Shown here: one piece after another, positions 8,232-18,731 of the stretch | Position numbering within the stretch: the stretch's first letter is position 1 | Layout of the letters: every line of letters begins with the position of its first letter | Origin: Ammonifex sp. | Lineage (GTDB): Bacteria > Bacillota > Desulfotomaculia > Desulfotomaculales > DYER01 | Reading direction: 5' to 3' | DNA: 57,396 bases | NCBI GenBank assembly: GCA_020725605.1 | Contig: DYER01000042.1 | Coordinates: forward strand, 1 to 57,396 | Notes under the pieces: model-generated | What the model saw: the letters and a program-made list of their open reading frames with translations, nothing else | Databases searched by the model: none | Told to the model about the DNA's origin: nothing | Made by a program: the position numbers and the translations under genes

Positions 8232-8276
8232 AAAACACAGAACAATTAATTGCCATCACTTTCACCTGCCCCCGGG

Positions 8277-9359
8277 CTAGCGATCGTAGAACTCCCGGTT
8301 GGCGCGACCGAAGAGGTCCAGTACCTGTGCACGGCTCAGGTGGTGGGCACCTTTCAAAGATGAGGTCACTTTTGCGGCCGCGAAGGGGCTGACGTGGTCC
8401 ACGGGCGCGTCCGACCCCGCGAGTAGCCTCACGCTCTTCTCCAGGAGCAGGCCCCAGGCGTAGGAGGTGGCGAGGCGCCGGGGCCCGAGGCGCCGCGCGG
8501 CCCACGGGAGTTCCCGGGAGAAAATAGGCTGGATGCAGACCGCGACCCCTTGTTCGGCCAGCGCCTCGATCTGCTCGGGCCGCAGGCACTGGGCGTGCTC
8601 CAGCCGGTCCTTGGGGTGCCGGGACCTGGCCATCACCCTCAGGAACTGGTCCACGGCCCGGTCCCCAATGGCATGACAGGCCACCGGCTTGCCGGCCCTG
8701 TGCACCCTTTCCACCAGTGCCAGGAGCTCGTCGTCCGAATAGTTCAGGAGGCCGTAGTTGCCGGGGTCGTCGGCGTACTCTTCGGTGAGGGCCGCGGTGC
8801 GCGCCCCGAGGCTCCCGTCGAGGAAGATTTTGAAGCCCAGGGCCTCGTCGAGGAGCCGGATGTCGGTCGTATAGTAGTCCACCTGCTCGAAGTACCGCCT
8901 CTTGGTAAGATCCATGGCCATGTCGATGGCACGGGTAATGCCGTATTTTTCGAGCTCCGCCAGACCACTTTTCACGATTAAGGCCGGTTCGGGCACCAGC
9001 CGGGCCGCGATCTCGTTCAGTATGGCGAAGACGTCTGCCTCGAGGAAAATCCCGTTCGGGGCGTAGCGGCCCAGGGCCTCCATAGCCGCAGTGTTCATCA
9101 CCACGAGGTGGAGGCAGGTCCTGAAGATGACGGCCGGCCTTTTCCCGAAGGCCCGGTCCAGGAAGGCGGCGTCCGGGAGCACCCTGTCCTTAAGGGACTC
9201 CTGGTTGAAGCGCACTCCCACGTGCCAGCCCTCCACGGGCCGGGCCCGCAGGGCCGCGACCAGTTCCTCGCCGGTCCCCACTCCCTCCAGATTGGCGAAG
9301 AAACTGAAGAGGCAGAATTCCCACAGGTGGATGTGGGCGTCGAGAAATCCCTTGTTCAT
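8277..9359 (-). CDS. YtcJ-like metal-dependent amidohydrolase (Amidohydro_3)
   Basis: A 360-residue hydrolase with the metal ligands of the amidohydrolase superfamily: HxH in LDAHIHL (His9, His11), a lysine in KIFLDGSLGAR, the His of ACHAIGDRAVD, the His of RLEHAQCL and the terminal Asp in AGSDAPVDH. YtcJ-type members hydrolyse C-N bonds of diverse amides, ureas or imines; the substrate is unknown. The protein starts almost at HxH and ends soon after the last ligand, so the composite beta-sandwich made from both termini in usual family members (about 520-560 residues) is missing. The frame is open upstream of 9359 but that part does not look like the sandwich. ATG 9359 has a good AAGGGGGG ribosome site. 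It points into the guanidino operon but is separated from it by 535 bases. Confidence 0.85.
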   Translation of the reverse strand: MNKGFLDAHIHLWEFCLFSFFANLEGVGTGEELVAALRARPVEGWHVGVRFNQESLKDRVLPDAAFLDRAFGKRPAVIFRTCLHLVVMNTAAMEALGRYAPNGIFLEADVFAILNEIAARLVPEPALIVKSGLAELEKYGITRAIDMAMDLTKRRYFEQVDYYTTDIRLLDEALGFKIFLDGSLGARTAALTEEYADDPGNYGLLNYSDDELLALVERVHRAGKPVACHAIGDRAVDQFLRVMARSRHPKDRLEHAQCLRPEQIEALAEQGVAVCIQPIFSRELPWAARRLGPRRLATSYAWGLLLEKSVRLLAGSDAPVDHVSPFAAAKVTSSLKGAHHLSRAQVLDLFGRANREFYDR

Positions 9360-9384
9360 GATCGGCCCCCCTTCGACACTCACG

Positions 9385-9404
9385 ATTATATCACCGGATG
9401 TCAA
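9385..9404 (-). promoter_or_regulatory. Possible extended -10 promoter for the amidohydrolase
   Basis: On the minus strand there is TGA-TATAAT (-10 at 9385-9390). A TTGACA is present at 9399-9404 but only eight bases away, too close to act as its -35. If used, the promoter works through the extended -10; the leader would be about 20 bases. Confidence 0.4.
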
Positions 9405-9523
9405 GGGATGCGGGAGCCGCTGCCGGCGCGGGATTGGCATTAGGGAACGGAAAACGGTAGGTATGCGGCGGGGCGTGTCGAAATAATATTGAAATCGCGG
9501 GGAAGGCCCCCGTATCAGGTATT

Positions 9524-11506
9524 GTGGCAACGGGGTTTGCGGGGGTGGGGAGGGAATTGCGCGGTCACAGCGACGGGTTGGATCTGGCGGCCTTTCTTGC
9601 CGCCACGCCCCCCTTCAACGCCCTGGAGGAGGACCTGCGGCGGGAGTTAATGGCGCGCGGGCGGGTACAGAGCTATCCGGCGGGGAGTTACGTGTTCCGC
9701 CGGGGGGACCCGTCGCTGGGGGTCCTGTTTCTCGTGGTACGCGGGTCCGCAGCGGTAACCCTTCCCGAGGAAGGGGGCAGGGAGGTGGTGGTGGGCTACC
9801 GGCACCCCGGAGACTTTTTCGGGGAGACGGTGGTACTTACGGGCGGCCCGTACCCGGGATCGGTGCGGGCGCGAGAGGAACTGGTGTGCTTTCTCATCCC
9901 GCGGGCCGAACTGGAGCGCCTGATCCACACGGTACCCGAATTCGCCGGCTTTTTCAACCGCCAGCTCCTGGACCGCATGCGCTTGCTGTACGAGGAAATG
10001 GCGGCCGAGCAGTCCTTCGCCGCGTACAGCCGCCGCGAGGGGCGCGTTCTTAGCCGCCGCGTAGAGGAGATCATGTCGCGGCCGGTCGTCACCTGCCGGC
10101 CCGGGGACTCCGTGGCCCACGCCGCGCAATTGATGGCCGGGCACAAGATCAGCGCCGTGGTGGTCGTGGAAGGGGAACGTCCGGTGGGACTGGTAACCGA
10201 GCGCGACCTGGTCGCCAGGGTACTGGTGCGGGCCGGTGAGCCCGGGGCCGCCTACGACCTGAAGGTGGCCGAGGTTATGACGCCCTACGTGGTGCAGGTG
10301 CCGGCCGGGGCCTACCTTAACGAGGTGCTGCTTCAGGTGGTCCGGCATCACGTGAAGCACGTGGTGGTGATGGACGGGGGGCGCCTGACGGGCATCGTGA
10401 CCCTGGCCAACCTGGTGCGGGCCCGGAGCACCGGGACCTTCTGGGTGGCCCACGACATCGAGGCCCAGGAAACCCTGGAGGGGCTGATCCGGTGTAGCCG
10501 GGAGGCCGAGTCCTTCCTCGATGCCCTGGTGGCCGAGGGCGCTTCGGCCAGGGAAATCTGCAACTTCATGACCGAGATCTACGACCGTCTCGTACGCCGG
10601 GTCATTTTCCTGTGCGAGCGGGAGCTGGAGGCCGAGGGCTGGGGGCCTCCGCCCGTGGCGTATTGTTTCCTGCAGATGGGCAGTGCCGGCCGGGGCGAGC
10701 AGATCCTGCGCACGGACCAGGACAACGCCATCGTGTACGAGGCGCCTGAAGGAGATGAGGCCGCCGCGGCTTACTTCCGGGCGCTGGGCCCCCGCATAGT
10801 GGCCGGGCTGGAAGCCTGCGGTTTTGCCCGCTGCAAGGGGGACGTGATGGTTTCCAACCCCTTCTGGTGCCGGCCCCTGCCCAGCTGGGAGAGGACCGCC
10901 GGGGAATGGGTGAGCCGGCCCGAACCGCTCCACGTGCGCCTGCTCACGATATTCCTGGACTTCCGGCCCGTCTACGGGGAGTCGCGCCTGGCCGCCCGCC
11001 TGTGGGAGGCCGTTTTCCGGGCCTTCGAACGTCACGCCCTGGAGGTGGGGCACCTCCTGAGCCACGACGAAGGCCTCTTGCGCGTGCCCCTGAACGCCTT
11101 CGGCGGGTTCATCACCGAAAAGACCGGCGCCCACCGCAACGAGCTGGACCTGAAGCGCTCGGCCATGGTGCACGTGGTGAACTGCACCAGGGTCTTCGCC
11201 CTCAAGGCACGCCTCACGGAGGTCTCAACCTTTGCCCGGCTGGAGGGGCTGGTGGCCGCCGGGCTGCTCGAGGCCGACGAGGCCGAGTTCATCGCCGCGG
11301 CCTACGAGACCCTCCTGATGTTCCGCCTGCGTGAAAACCTCAAAAAGCTCCGCCAGGGACGGGAGCCCGACAGCTACATCAATCCTTTCCGTCTTTCGCG
11401 GCGCGAGCAGGCGGTACTCCGCGATGCGTTATCGGTGGTGGCACGGCTGCAGAAGCTCACCACCCGGCACTTCAACGTTTTCTGGCTCAGCTACCTTACG
11501 TCCTGA
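9524..11506 (+). CDS. cNMP-binding / CBS-pair / DUF294 nucleotidyltransferase-like signal protein
   Basis: A 660-residue cytoplasmic multidomain regulator. In order: a cyclic-nucleotide-binding beta-barrel (about 25-145, with PGDFFGETVVLTGG), two CBS domains (about 185-235 and 255-305, VEEIMSRPVVTCRPGDSVAHAA and VAEVMTPYVVQVPAG), a DUF294 nucleotidyltransferase-like domain (about 330-470, MGSAGRGEQILRTDQDNAIVY with the GS-x-D-x-D-like active-site pattern) and a C-terminal substrate-binding-like helical domain (about 505-645). CBS pairs sense adenosyl ligands; the family resembles GlnD-type modifiers, target unknown. Start GTG 9524 has only a weak ribosome site; GTG 9545 or TTG 9557 are alternatives. 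It is followed nine bases later by a DnaQ-like exonuclease, a common pairing. The usual partner solute transporter is not adjacent. Confidence 0.9.
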   Translation: MATGFAGVGRELRGHSDGLDLAAFLAATPPFNALEEDLRRELMARGRVQSYPAGSYVFRRGDPSLGVLFLVVRGSAAVTLPEEGGREVVVGYRHPGDFFGETVVLTGGPYPGSVRAREELVCFLIPRAELERLIHTVPEFAGFFNRQLLDRMRLLYEEMAAEQSFAAYSRREGRVLSRRVEEIMSRPVVTCRPGDSVAHAAQLMAGHKISAVVVVEGERPVGLVTERDLVARVLVRAGEPGAAYDLKVAEVMTPYVVQVPAGAYLNEVLLQVVRHHVKHVVVMDGGRLTGIVTLANLVRARSTGTFWVAHDIEAQETLEGLIRCSREAESFLDALVAEGASAREICNFMTEIYDRLVRRVIFLCERELEAEGWGPPPVAYCFLQMGSAGRGEQILRTDQDNAIVYEAPEGDEAAAAYFRALGPRIVAGLEACGFARCKGDVMVSNPFWCRPLPSWERTAGEWVSRPEPLHVRLLTIFLDFRPVYGESRLAARLWEAVFRAFERHALEVGHLLSHDEGLLRVPLNAFGGFITEKTGAHRNELDLKRSAMVHVVNCTRVFALKARLTEVSTFARLEGLVAAGLLEADEAEFIAAAYETLLMFRLRENLKKLRQGREPDSYINPFRLSRREQAVLRDALSVVARLQKLTTRHFNVFWLSYLTS

Positions 11507-11514
11507 GGGTCGCA

Positions 11515-12255
11515 ATGCTGGTCTTCTTTCCCGAAATGATGCCTTTTCCCGAGGCCACGGAAGCGGTCTACAACGGCCCAATGCCCGATGCCCGGACCGT
11601 GGCCGCGATTCAGGATGCCGTACGGGCCGCACGGCGGCGGGCCGTACCCTGCTCGGACTTGCGGGACCTCCCCTTCATTGTGCTGGACCTGGAAAGCACC
11701 GGTTTCGCGCCGGACCGGGACGAGGTCATCGCCCTGGCCACGGTGCCGGTTGAGGGCGGGATGGTACTGGCCGACCGGGCGCGGCATTACCTGGTGAACC
11801 CCTACCGCGAGGTACCCCCGGAGATTCAGAGGCTCACCGGCATCACCGACGAAGCGGTGGCCCGTGCACCCGACCTTTTCACGGTGCTGCGCCTGGTGTT
11901 GCCCGAGCTGGCGGGCCGCGTGCTGGTGGGTCACACCCTGGGTTTCGACCTGGCCTTCCTCAACGCCAGGTTGCGCAGGTGCTGCGGCGTGTGCCTCCCC
12001 AGTCGCTGTCTGGACACCAGACTCCTTACCGAGATCCTGCACCCGGAATGGGACTGCCACACCCTGGACGCGGTGCTCGGGCGCTACGGGATTCCCCCGG
12101 TCGGACGCCACACGGCCCTGGGCGACGCCCTGCTGACGGCCCGCCTTTTGCTGATACTCACGGAGGAGCTCCGGGATAGGGGTATTCACGACTGGAAGCA
12201 CCTGTGGCGCTACGTGCGCTACCGACTGGGTACCGCACAGGTGGGTTTCCTTTAA
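11515..12255 (+). CDS. DnaQ-like 3'-5' exonuclease (DEDDh family)
   Basis: A 246-residue protein with the RNase T/DNA polymerase III epsilon exonuclease fold. Exo I is LDLESTGF, Exo II is VGHTLGFDLAFL and Exo III is HTALGDALLTARLL, giving the DEDDh metal and base residues. About 55 N-terminal residues precede Exo I. It could be a repair or RNA-processing exonuclease. Its consistent place after a cNMP/CBS/DUF294 gene, here with nine bases between, suggests a conserved two-gene regulatory unit instead of a replication proofreader. A convincing alternative start within the extra N-terminus is not obvious. The ribosome site (GAGGG) is moderate. Confidence 0.9.
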   Translation: MLVFFPEMMPFPEATEAVYNGPMPDARTVAAIQDAVRAARRRAVPCSDLRDLPFIVLDLESTGFAPDRDEVIALATVPVEGGMVLADRARHYLVNPYREVPPEIQRLTGITDEAVARAPDLFTVLRLVLPELAGRVLVGHTLGFDLAFLNARLRRCCGVCLPSRCLDTRLLTEILHPEWDCHTLDAVLGRYGIPPVGRHTALGDALLTARLLLILTEELRDRGIHDWKHLWRYVRYRLGTAQVGFL

Positions 12256-12267
12256 TAGGTTAACCGC

Positions 12268-12296
12268 TTGACAGGCCATTTCCACGCCCATATACT
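12268..12296 (+). promoter_or_regulatory. Consensus sigma-A promoter of the RND efflux operon
   Basis: TTGACA (12268-12273), a 17-base spacer and TATACT (12291-12296), ending 38 bases before the adaptor start. Among the best promoter matches in the window. Confidence 0.85.
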
Positions 12297-12312
12297 TAAC
12301 TTTGTGAAGTAT
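12292..12312 (+). promoter_or_regulatory. Inverted repeat over the -10, possible operator
   Basis: ATACTT (12292-12297) and AAGTAT (12307-12312) form six-base arms nine bases apart, overlapping the -10 and start-site region of the RND promoter. This is the usual place for a TetR or MarR operator, but no regulator gene is next to it. Inference only. Confidence 0.4.
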
Positions 12313-12334
12313 CAATCATAAGGGGCGGAGCCAG

Positions 12335-13552
12335 GTGCGATCGGTGAGGCTTTTGGCTTTGTTTTTGGCGGCCGGCTTGTTGCTGAACGCGGGCGGCTGC
12401 CGGAGCGCGAAGGGTGTGGCGACGGGGCCCGGGGGGGCGGTGCCGGTCGCCATGGGTACGGTGAGTAAGGGACGCCTGGAAAGGGGCAGTATCGTCAGCG
12501 GCAAGGTGGCCGGGGCCGTGGAGGTGAACCTGGTGCCCAAGATGGCGGGCAAGGTGGCCCACGTTACGGTCGACGTGGGTAGCCGGGTACGGGCCGGCCA
12601 GGTGGTGGTGCGGCTGGAGGCCAACGAACTGGCCGCGGCGGTGGCCCAGGCCGAGGCGGCCCTGGCCGCGGCGCGCTCGGCCCGGGAGCAGGCCCAGGCA
12701 GAACTGTCGCGTGCCGAAGCGGCCCTGGAGCAGGCACGAACGAGCTTCGCATTGGCACAAACCAACCTGAAGAGGGGCGAATTCCTTCTGCAACAGGGAG
12801 CGCTATCCCAGGCGGACTTCGAGGCCAAGTTTCAGACCCCCTTCGTCAACGCGGAGGCAGGCTTGAGGCAGGCGGAGGCAGCTTATGAAGCGGCGCAGGA
12901 GCGCGCCGGAGGAGGTACGGCCGCCCAGGTGGCCCAGGCCGAGGCAGCTTTGCGCCTGGCCCAGGCCAACTACGCCAACAGCATCATCACCTCGCCCATC
13001 AGCGGGGTCGTGACCGCCCGTTACGTGGACCCGGGCGAGATGGCCTCGCCGAGCGCGCCCGTACTGACCATCGTCCAGATGGACCCCGTGGTGGTCGAGG
13101 TCGGGGTGGGCGAGACCCTGGTCAACAGGTTGCAGGTGGGTCAGGAGGTGGCGGTGCGCATTACCGCGGCCAGGAGCGAGCCCTACACCGGCCGGGTGAA
13201 AACCGTGAGTCCCGGAGCCGACCCCCGCACGAAGACCTACCAGGTCAAAGTTGAGATACCCAATCCCGACGGGATCATCAAGCCCGGCATGTTCGCCGAG
13301 GTGGACTTCGGCGGCGCGGCCGAGGAAACCCTCCTCGTGCCGCGCGATGCCGTGGTGACCCGGGACGGGAAAACCGTGGTCTTCACCGTGATCGAGGGCA
13401 AGGCCGTGGCCCGGGAAGTGGAGTTGGGCGATTCGGACGGCCGTAACGTGGCCGTCAAGGCCGGCCTGAGCGAGGGCGAGCGGATCGTGGTTTCCGGGCA
13501 GGACCGCCTGTCCGACGGCACTCCCGTGACCGTGACGGGCGGCGGCCCGTAA
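12335..13552 (+). CDS. RND efflux membrane fusion (adaptor) lipoprotein
   Basis: A 405-residue HlyD/AcrA-type periplasmic adaptor. A signal peptide ends in a lipobox with Cys22 (NAGGC). Then come the first lipoyl half (about 50-85), a long Ala/Gln/Glu-rich coiled-coil hairpin (about 88-195), the second lipoyl half (SPISGVVTARYVDPGEMAS), a beta-barrel (about 240-320) and the membrane-proximal domain. Such proteins link an inner-membrane RND pump to the cell exterior; in Gram-positive-lineage bacteria no TolC is needed and the lipid anchor holds them at the membrane. GTG 12335 has GGGGCGGAG upstream. The next gene is the pump itself, 20 bases on. The repetitive AQAEAAL heptads make the hairpin clear. 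Confidence 0.93.
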   Translation: MRSVRLLALFLAAGLLLNAGGCRSAKGVATGPGGAVPVAMGTVSKGRLERGSIVSGKVAGAVEVNLVPKMAGKVAHVTVDVGSRVRAGQVVVRLEANELAAAVAQAEAALAAARSAREQAQAELSRAEAALEQARTSFALAQTNLKRGEFLLQQGALSQADFEAKFQTPFVNAEAGLRQAEAAYEAAQERAGGGTAAQVAQAEAALRLAQANYANSIITSPISGVVTARYVDPGEMASPSAPVLTIVQMDPVVVEVGVGETLVNRLQVGQEVAVRITAARSEPYTGRVKTVSPGADPRTKTYQVKVEIPNPDGIIKPGMFAEVDFGGAAEETLLVPRDAVVTRDGKTVVFTVIEGKAVAREVELGDSDGRNVAVKAGLSEGERIVVSGQDRLSDGTPVTVTGGGP

Positions 13553-13572
13553 TCCGGGTTGGTGGGCGCGGC

Positions 13573-16692
<3,120 letters not shown>

Positions 16693-16704
16693 CCGGCTAA
16701 CAGG

Positions 16705-16725
16705 GCCGCCCGGCAATCGGGCGGC
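16705..16725 (+). terminator. Hairpin after the RND pump, probable terminator
   Basis: Perfect 8-base inverted repeat (16705-16712 with 16718-16725, five-base loop) 12 bases past the pump stop. It is followed by an A+T-rich but not T-rich stretch, so termination may be partial. Confidence 0.5.
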
Positions 16726-16783
16726 TAGAATTATTGGTGCACCCGTCCGGTCCGGACTTGGTCCCGTCTAATGTGGAAGGAAT

Positions 16784-18013
16784 ATGCCAAGAAGTGTCGA
16801 ACAACAACCGGGAAACGGTGGGGGACCGGGTATGGTGTACTACGTCTCTTTACTGGTGCTGGTGGCCATCGCTTTCTACTATCTCTACCGGCGCGGGAGC
16901 CGACGTCTGGGGCTGAGCGTCCGCGGGGCCTGGGGTACCGCGGGGCTAGGTGCCCTCTTGGCTTTGCTCGGGCCTTGGGCCGCGGCATGGTTGGGCTACG
17001 GGGGGGCGCTGGCCCTGGCCGGTCTGGGCCTGGTAGGTGGTGGTCTGGTGGTGGCCTGGAGTGAACGGAGGCATGGCAATACGGGGGGTGAGGTGCCGGT
17101 AGAAGGAACGGATGACGGCGGGGCTGTGTCGCCCGCCGAAGGGGCAGTAACGCCGGCGGAGACGGCGGCGGTGACCCGCGAGGAGCCGGCATCCCCGGCC
17201 TCCGCCGGCGGGTGGAACGGCACGGCCGTGGAGTCCATCGGTGAGACCAGGTCCCCCGGTGAGGGCGGAGGGCCGCACGCCGCGATCCTGCCTGCGCCGT
17301 CACCGGGAGATCCCTACGTTGGGGTCGGGAGCGGGACGGAGTTCGCCGCGCAGCCTGCGGAGGTGGAAGATCTGGCCGTGCTTGCGGCTGGACCTGGGGA
17401 AGCCGTGGGGCCCGGGGCCGGAGCGGGGACCTCGGCCGCGGTTATCGAGCCCTCCGATGGCCGGGAGGTGGGCCGCGACGCCCCCGGCTCAACGGCTGCG
17501 GCCGTAGAGGCCGAACTACCGGATGTGGCCGGAGGCGGTGCGACCGTGGTACCGGGGCCCTGCTCCGGGGAGGCTGTGCCTCAGCCGCCTGCAGGGAGGG
17601 AAGCGAACGCGGCACCTCCGGAGCAGGAGGCGGGAAATGGGTTGGCGGCGCTGCTGGAAGAAAGTTACGGGGCCCTGGCAGCCGGCGAGGTCGAGCGGGC
17701 CTGTGCAGGTTTTCGGCGCGCGCTTGAAAGCGGACTTTCCCCTTCTCTGGCCGTGCTGGTGGCCGGTAACGCGGCCGCCCTTTACCGGCGCTCGGGCGAG
17801 TACCGCGAGGCGGCCCGCATGCTCCGGCGCGTGCGGCTGCTTTACGGGGCCCGCCTTTCGGGAGCGGAAACAGCATACCTGGAAGCTCAGATCACCTACC
17901 TGGAAACCGTACGCTGGCTTTTGGAACGGGAGGGTCTGGCCGGCCTGCCGTGGCACGCGGTGCCCGCGGCGTTGAAGGAGCGGGCCGCCAGGGCCGCCCG
18001 TTACACGTCTTGA
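16784..18013 (+). CDS. Membrane protein with disordered linker and C-terminal TPR-like domain
   Basis: Not a recognised family. Visible parts (409 residues from ATG 16784): two or three hydrophobic segments in the first 100 residues, a very long Ala/Gly/Pro/Glu-rich segment (about 105-285) likely to be unstructured, and a C-terminal helical domain (about 288-400) whose pairs LLEESYGALAAGEVERACAGF and VAGNAAALYRRSGEYREAARM look like tetratricopeptide repeats. It could be a membrane-tethered scaffold. ATG 16832, directly before the first TM segment and with GGTGGGGG seven bases upstream, is an equally good start. It is followed 13 bases later by the PRC-barrel gene and then VanW, forming an envelope gene run. 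Confidence 0.7.
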   Translation: MPRSVEQQPGNGGGPGMVYYVSLLVLVAIAFYYLYRRGSRRLGLSVRGAWGTAGLGALLALLGPWAAAWLGYGGALALAGLGLVGGGLVVAWSERRHGNTGGEVPVEGTDDGGAVSPAEGAVTPAETAAVTREEPASPASAGGWNGTAVESIGETRSPGEGGGPHAAILPAPSPGDPYVGVGSGTEFAAQPAEVEDLAVLAAGPGEAVGPGAGAGTSAAVIEPSDGREVGRDAPGSTAAAVEAELPDVAGGGATVVPGPCSGEAVPQPPAGREANAAPPEQEAGNGLAALLEESYGALAAGEVERACAGFRRALESGLSPSLAVLVAGNAAALYRRSGEYREAARMLRRVRLLYGARLSGAETAYLEAQITYLETVRWLLEREGLAGLPWHAVPAALKERAARAARYTS

Positions 18014-18026
18014 GGGGAGCGCAAAA

Positions 18027-18725
18027 ATGAAGAAGACGCGTGAGATCCTGGAACTGCCGGTAATCGGAGTGGAAGAGGGGAGGGAACTGGGTCGGGTCAA
18101 AGGTCTGGTGGTACACGCGGAGGCCGGTCGGGTGGCCTACCTGCTGGTGGCCGGAGACGAATGGTACCGCGGGGCGGTGGCCCTGGCCTTCGAAGACGTC
18201 CTGGGCCTGGGGGACGATGCCGTCACCACCGAGGGGGCGGGCAAGCTACTGCGCCTTGCCGAGGCCCCCGGTCTGGAGGAATTGCTGGCCGGCAAAGTCC
18301 AGGTAATCGGGGCCCGGGTCCTCACCAGAAAGGGTAAGCTGGCCGGACGGGTGGGCGAGTACTTTGTGGACGAGGAGAGCGGGCGTATCGCGGGTATCGA
18401 GCTTCAGGCGGCGGACCACCAGGAGCCCGTCTTCGTACCGGCCGAACAGATCCTCACCTTTGGTCGGGAGGTGGTGGTGATCCAGGAGCAGAAAGGAGGC
18501 GCCGGCCCGGAAGGAACCCGCACAGGGGGGGGACACGTTAATGAACTGACGGAAGTATTCGCCGAAAAACAGCGCAAGTACCTGCTCGGTAAGAGGGCCG
18601 GGCAAACCGTCACGGCCAACGGCGAGATCATAGTCACGGCGGGGAGCGTGATTACCGAAGAGGTGGTGGCGCGGGCCCAGGCGGCCGGCAAACTCCTGGA
18701 GCTCTCTTTAAGCGTGGAGGTTTAG
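18027..18725 (+). CDS. PRC-barrel domain protein (two PRC copies)
   Basis: A 232-residue soluble protein. Two PRC-barrel-like beta domains are seen: residues about 5-80 (LELPVIGVEEGRELGRVKGL...) and about 92-155 (VIGARVLTRKGKLAGRVGEYFVDEESGRIAGIEL). A C-terminal helical tail (about 175-232) contains GKRAGQTVTANGEIIVTAGSVI. PRC barrels occur in RimM, in photosynthetic reaction-centre H subunits and in small sporulation-associated YlmC/YmxH proteins; this double form is common in Bacillota, with no proven function. ATG 18027 has GAGGGGAG upstream. It sits between the TPR-like membrane protein and a VanW protein with gaps of 13 and six bases, so all three are probably one operon. Confidence 0.85.
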   Translation: MKKTREILELPVIGVEEGRELGRVKGLVVHAEAGRVAYLLVAGDEWYRGAVALAFEDVLGLGDDAVTTEGAGKLLRLAEAPGLEELLAGKVQVIGARVLTRKGKLAGRVGEYFVDEESGRIAGIELQAADHQEPVFVPAEQILTFGREVVVIQEQKGGAGPEGTRTGGGHVNELTEVFAEKQRKYLLGKRAGQTVTANGEIIVTAGSVITEEVVARAQAAGKLLELSLSVEV

Positions 18726-18731
18726 GCTGAT

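Larger units (their letters stand above)
7742..8276. other. 535-base gene-poor region, more A+T-rich than its surroundings
   Basis: It holds the minus-strand promoter of the GTPase gene at its left end. A 67-codon plus-strand frame at 7945-8148 has no family resemblance, no ribosome site and no codon bias like its neighbours. The right end (8170-8276) is A+T-rich with small palindromes. I see no RNA gene. It could be the eroded remains of a gene or an insertion. Confidence 0.6.

Noticed and set aside
9385-9404. Full -35/-10 sigma-A promoter for the amidohydrolase
   Set aside because: TTGACA and TATAAT are both perfect but only eight bases apart, so they cannot form one standard promoter; kept only as a possible extended -10.
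9647-11173. 508-codon open frame antisense to the cNMP/CBS/DUF294 gene
   Set aside because: Shadow of a clear multidomain gene; His/Gly/Pro-rich composition without motifs.
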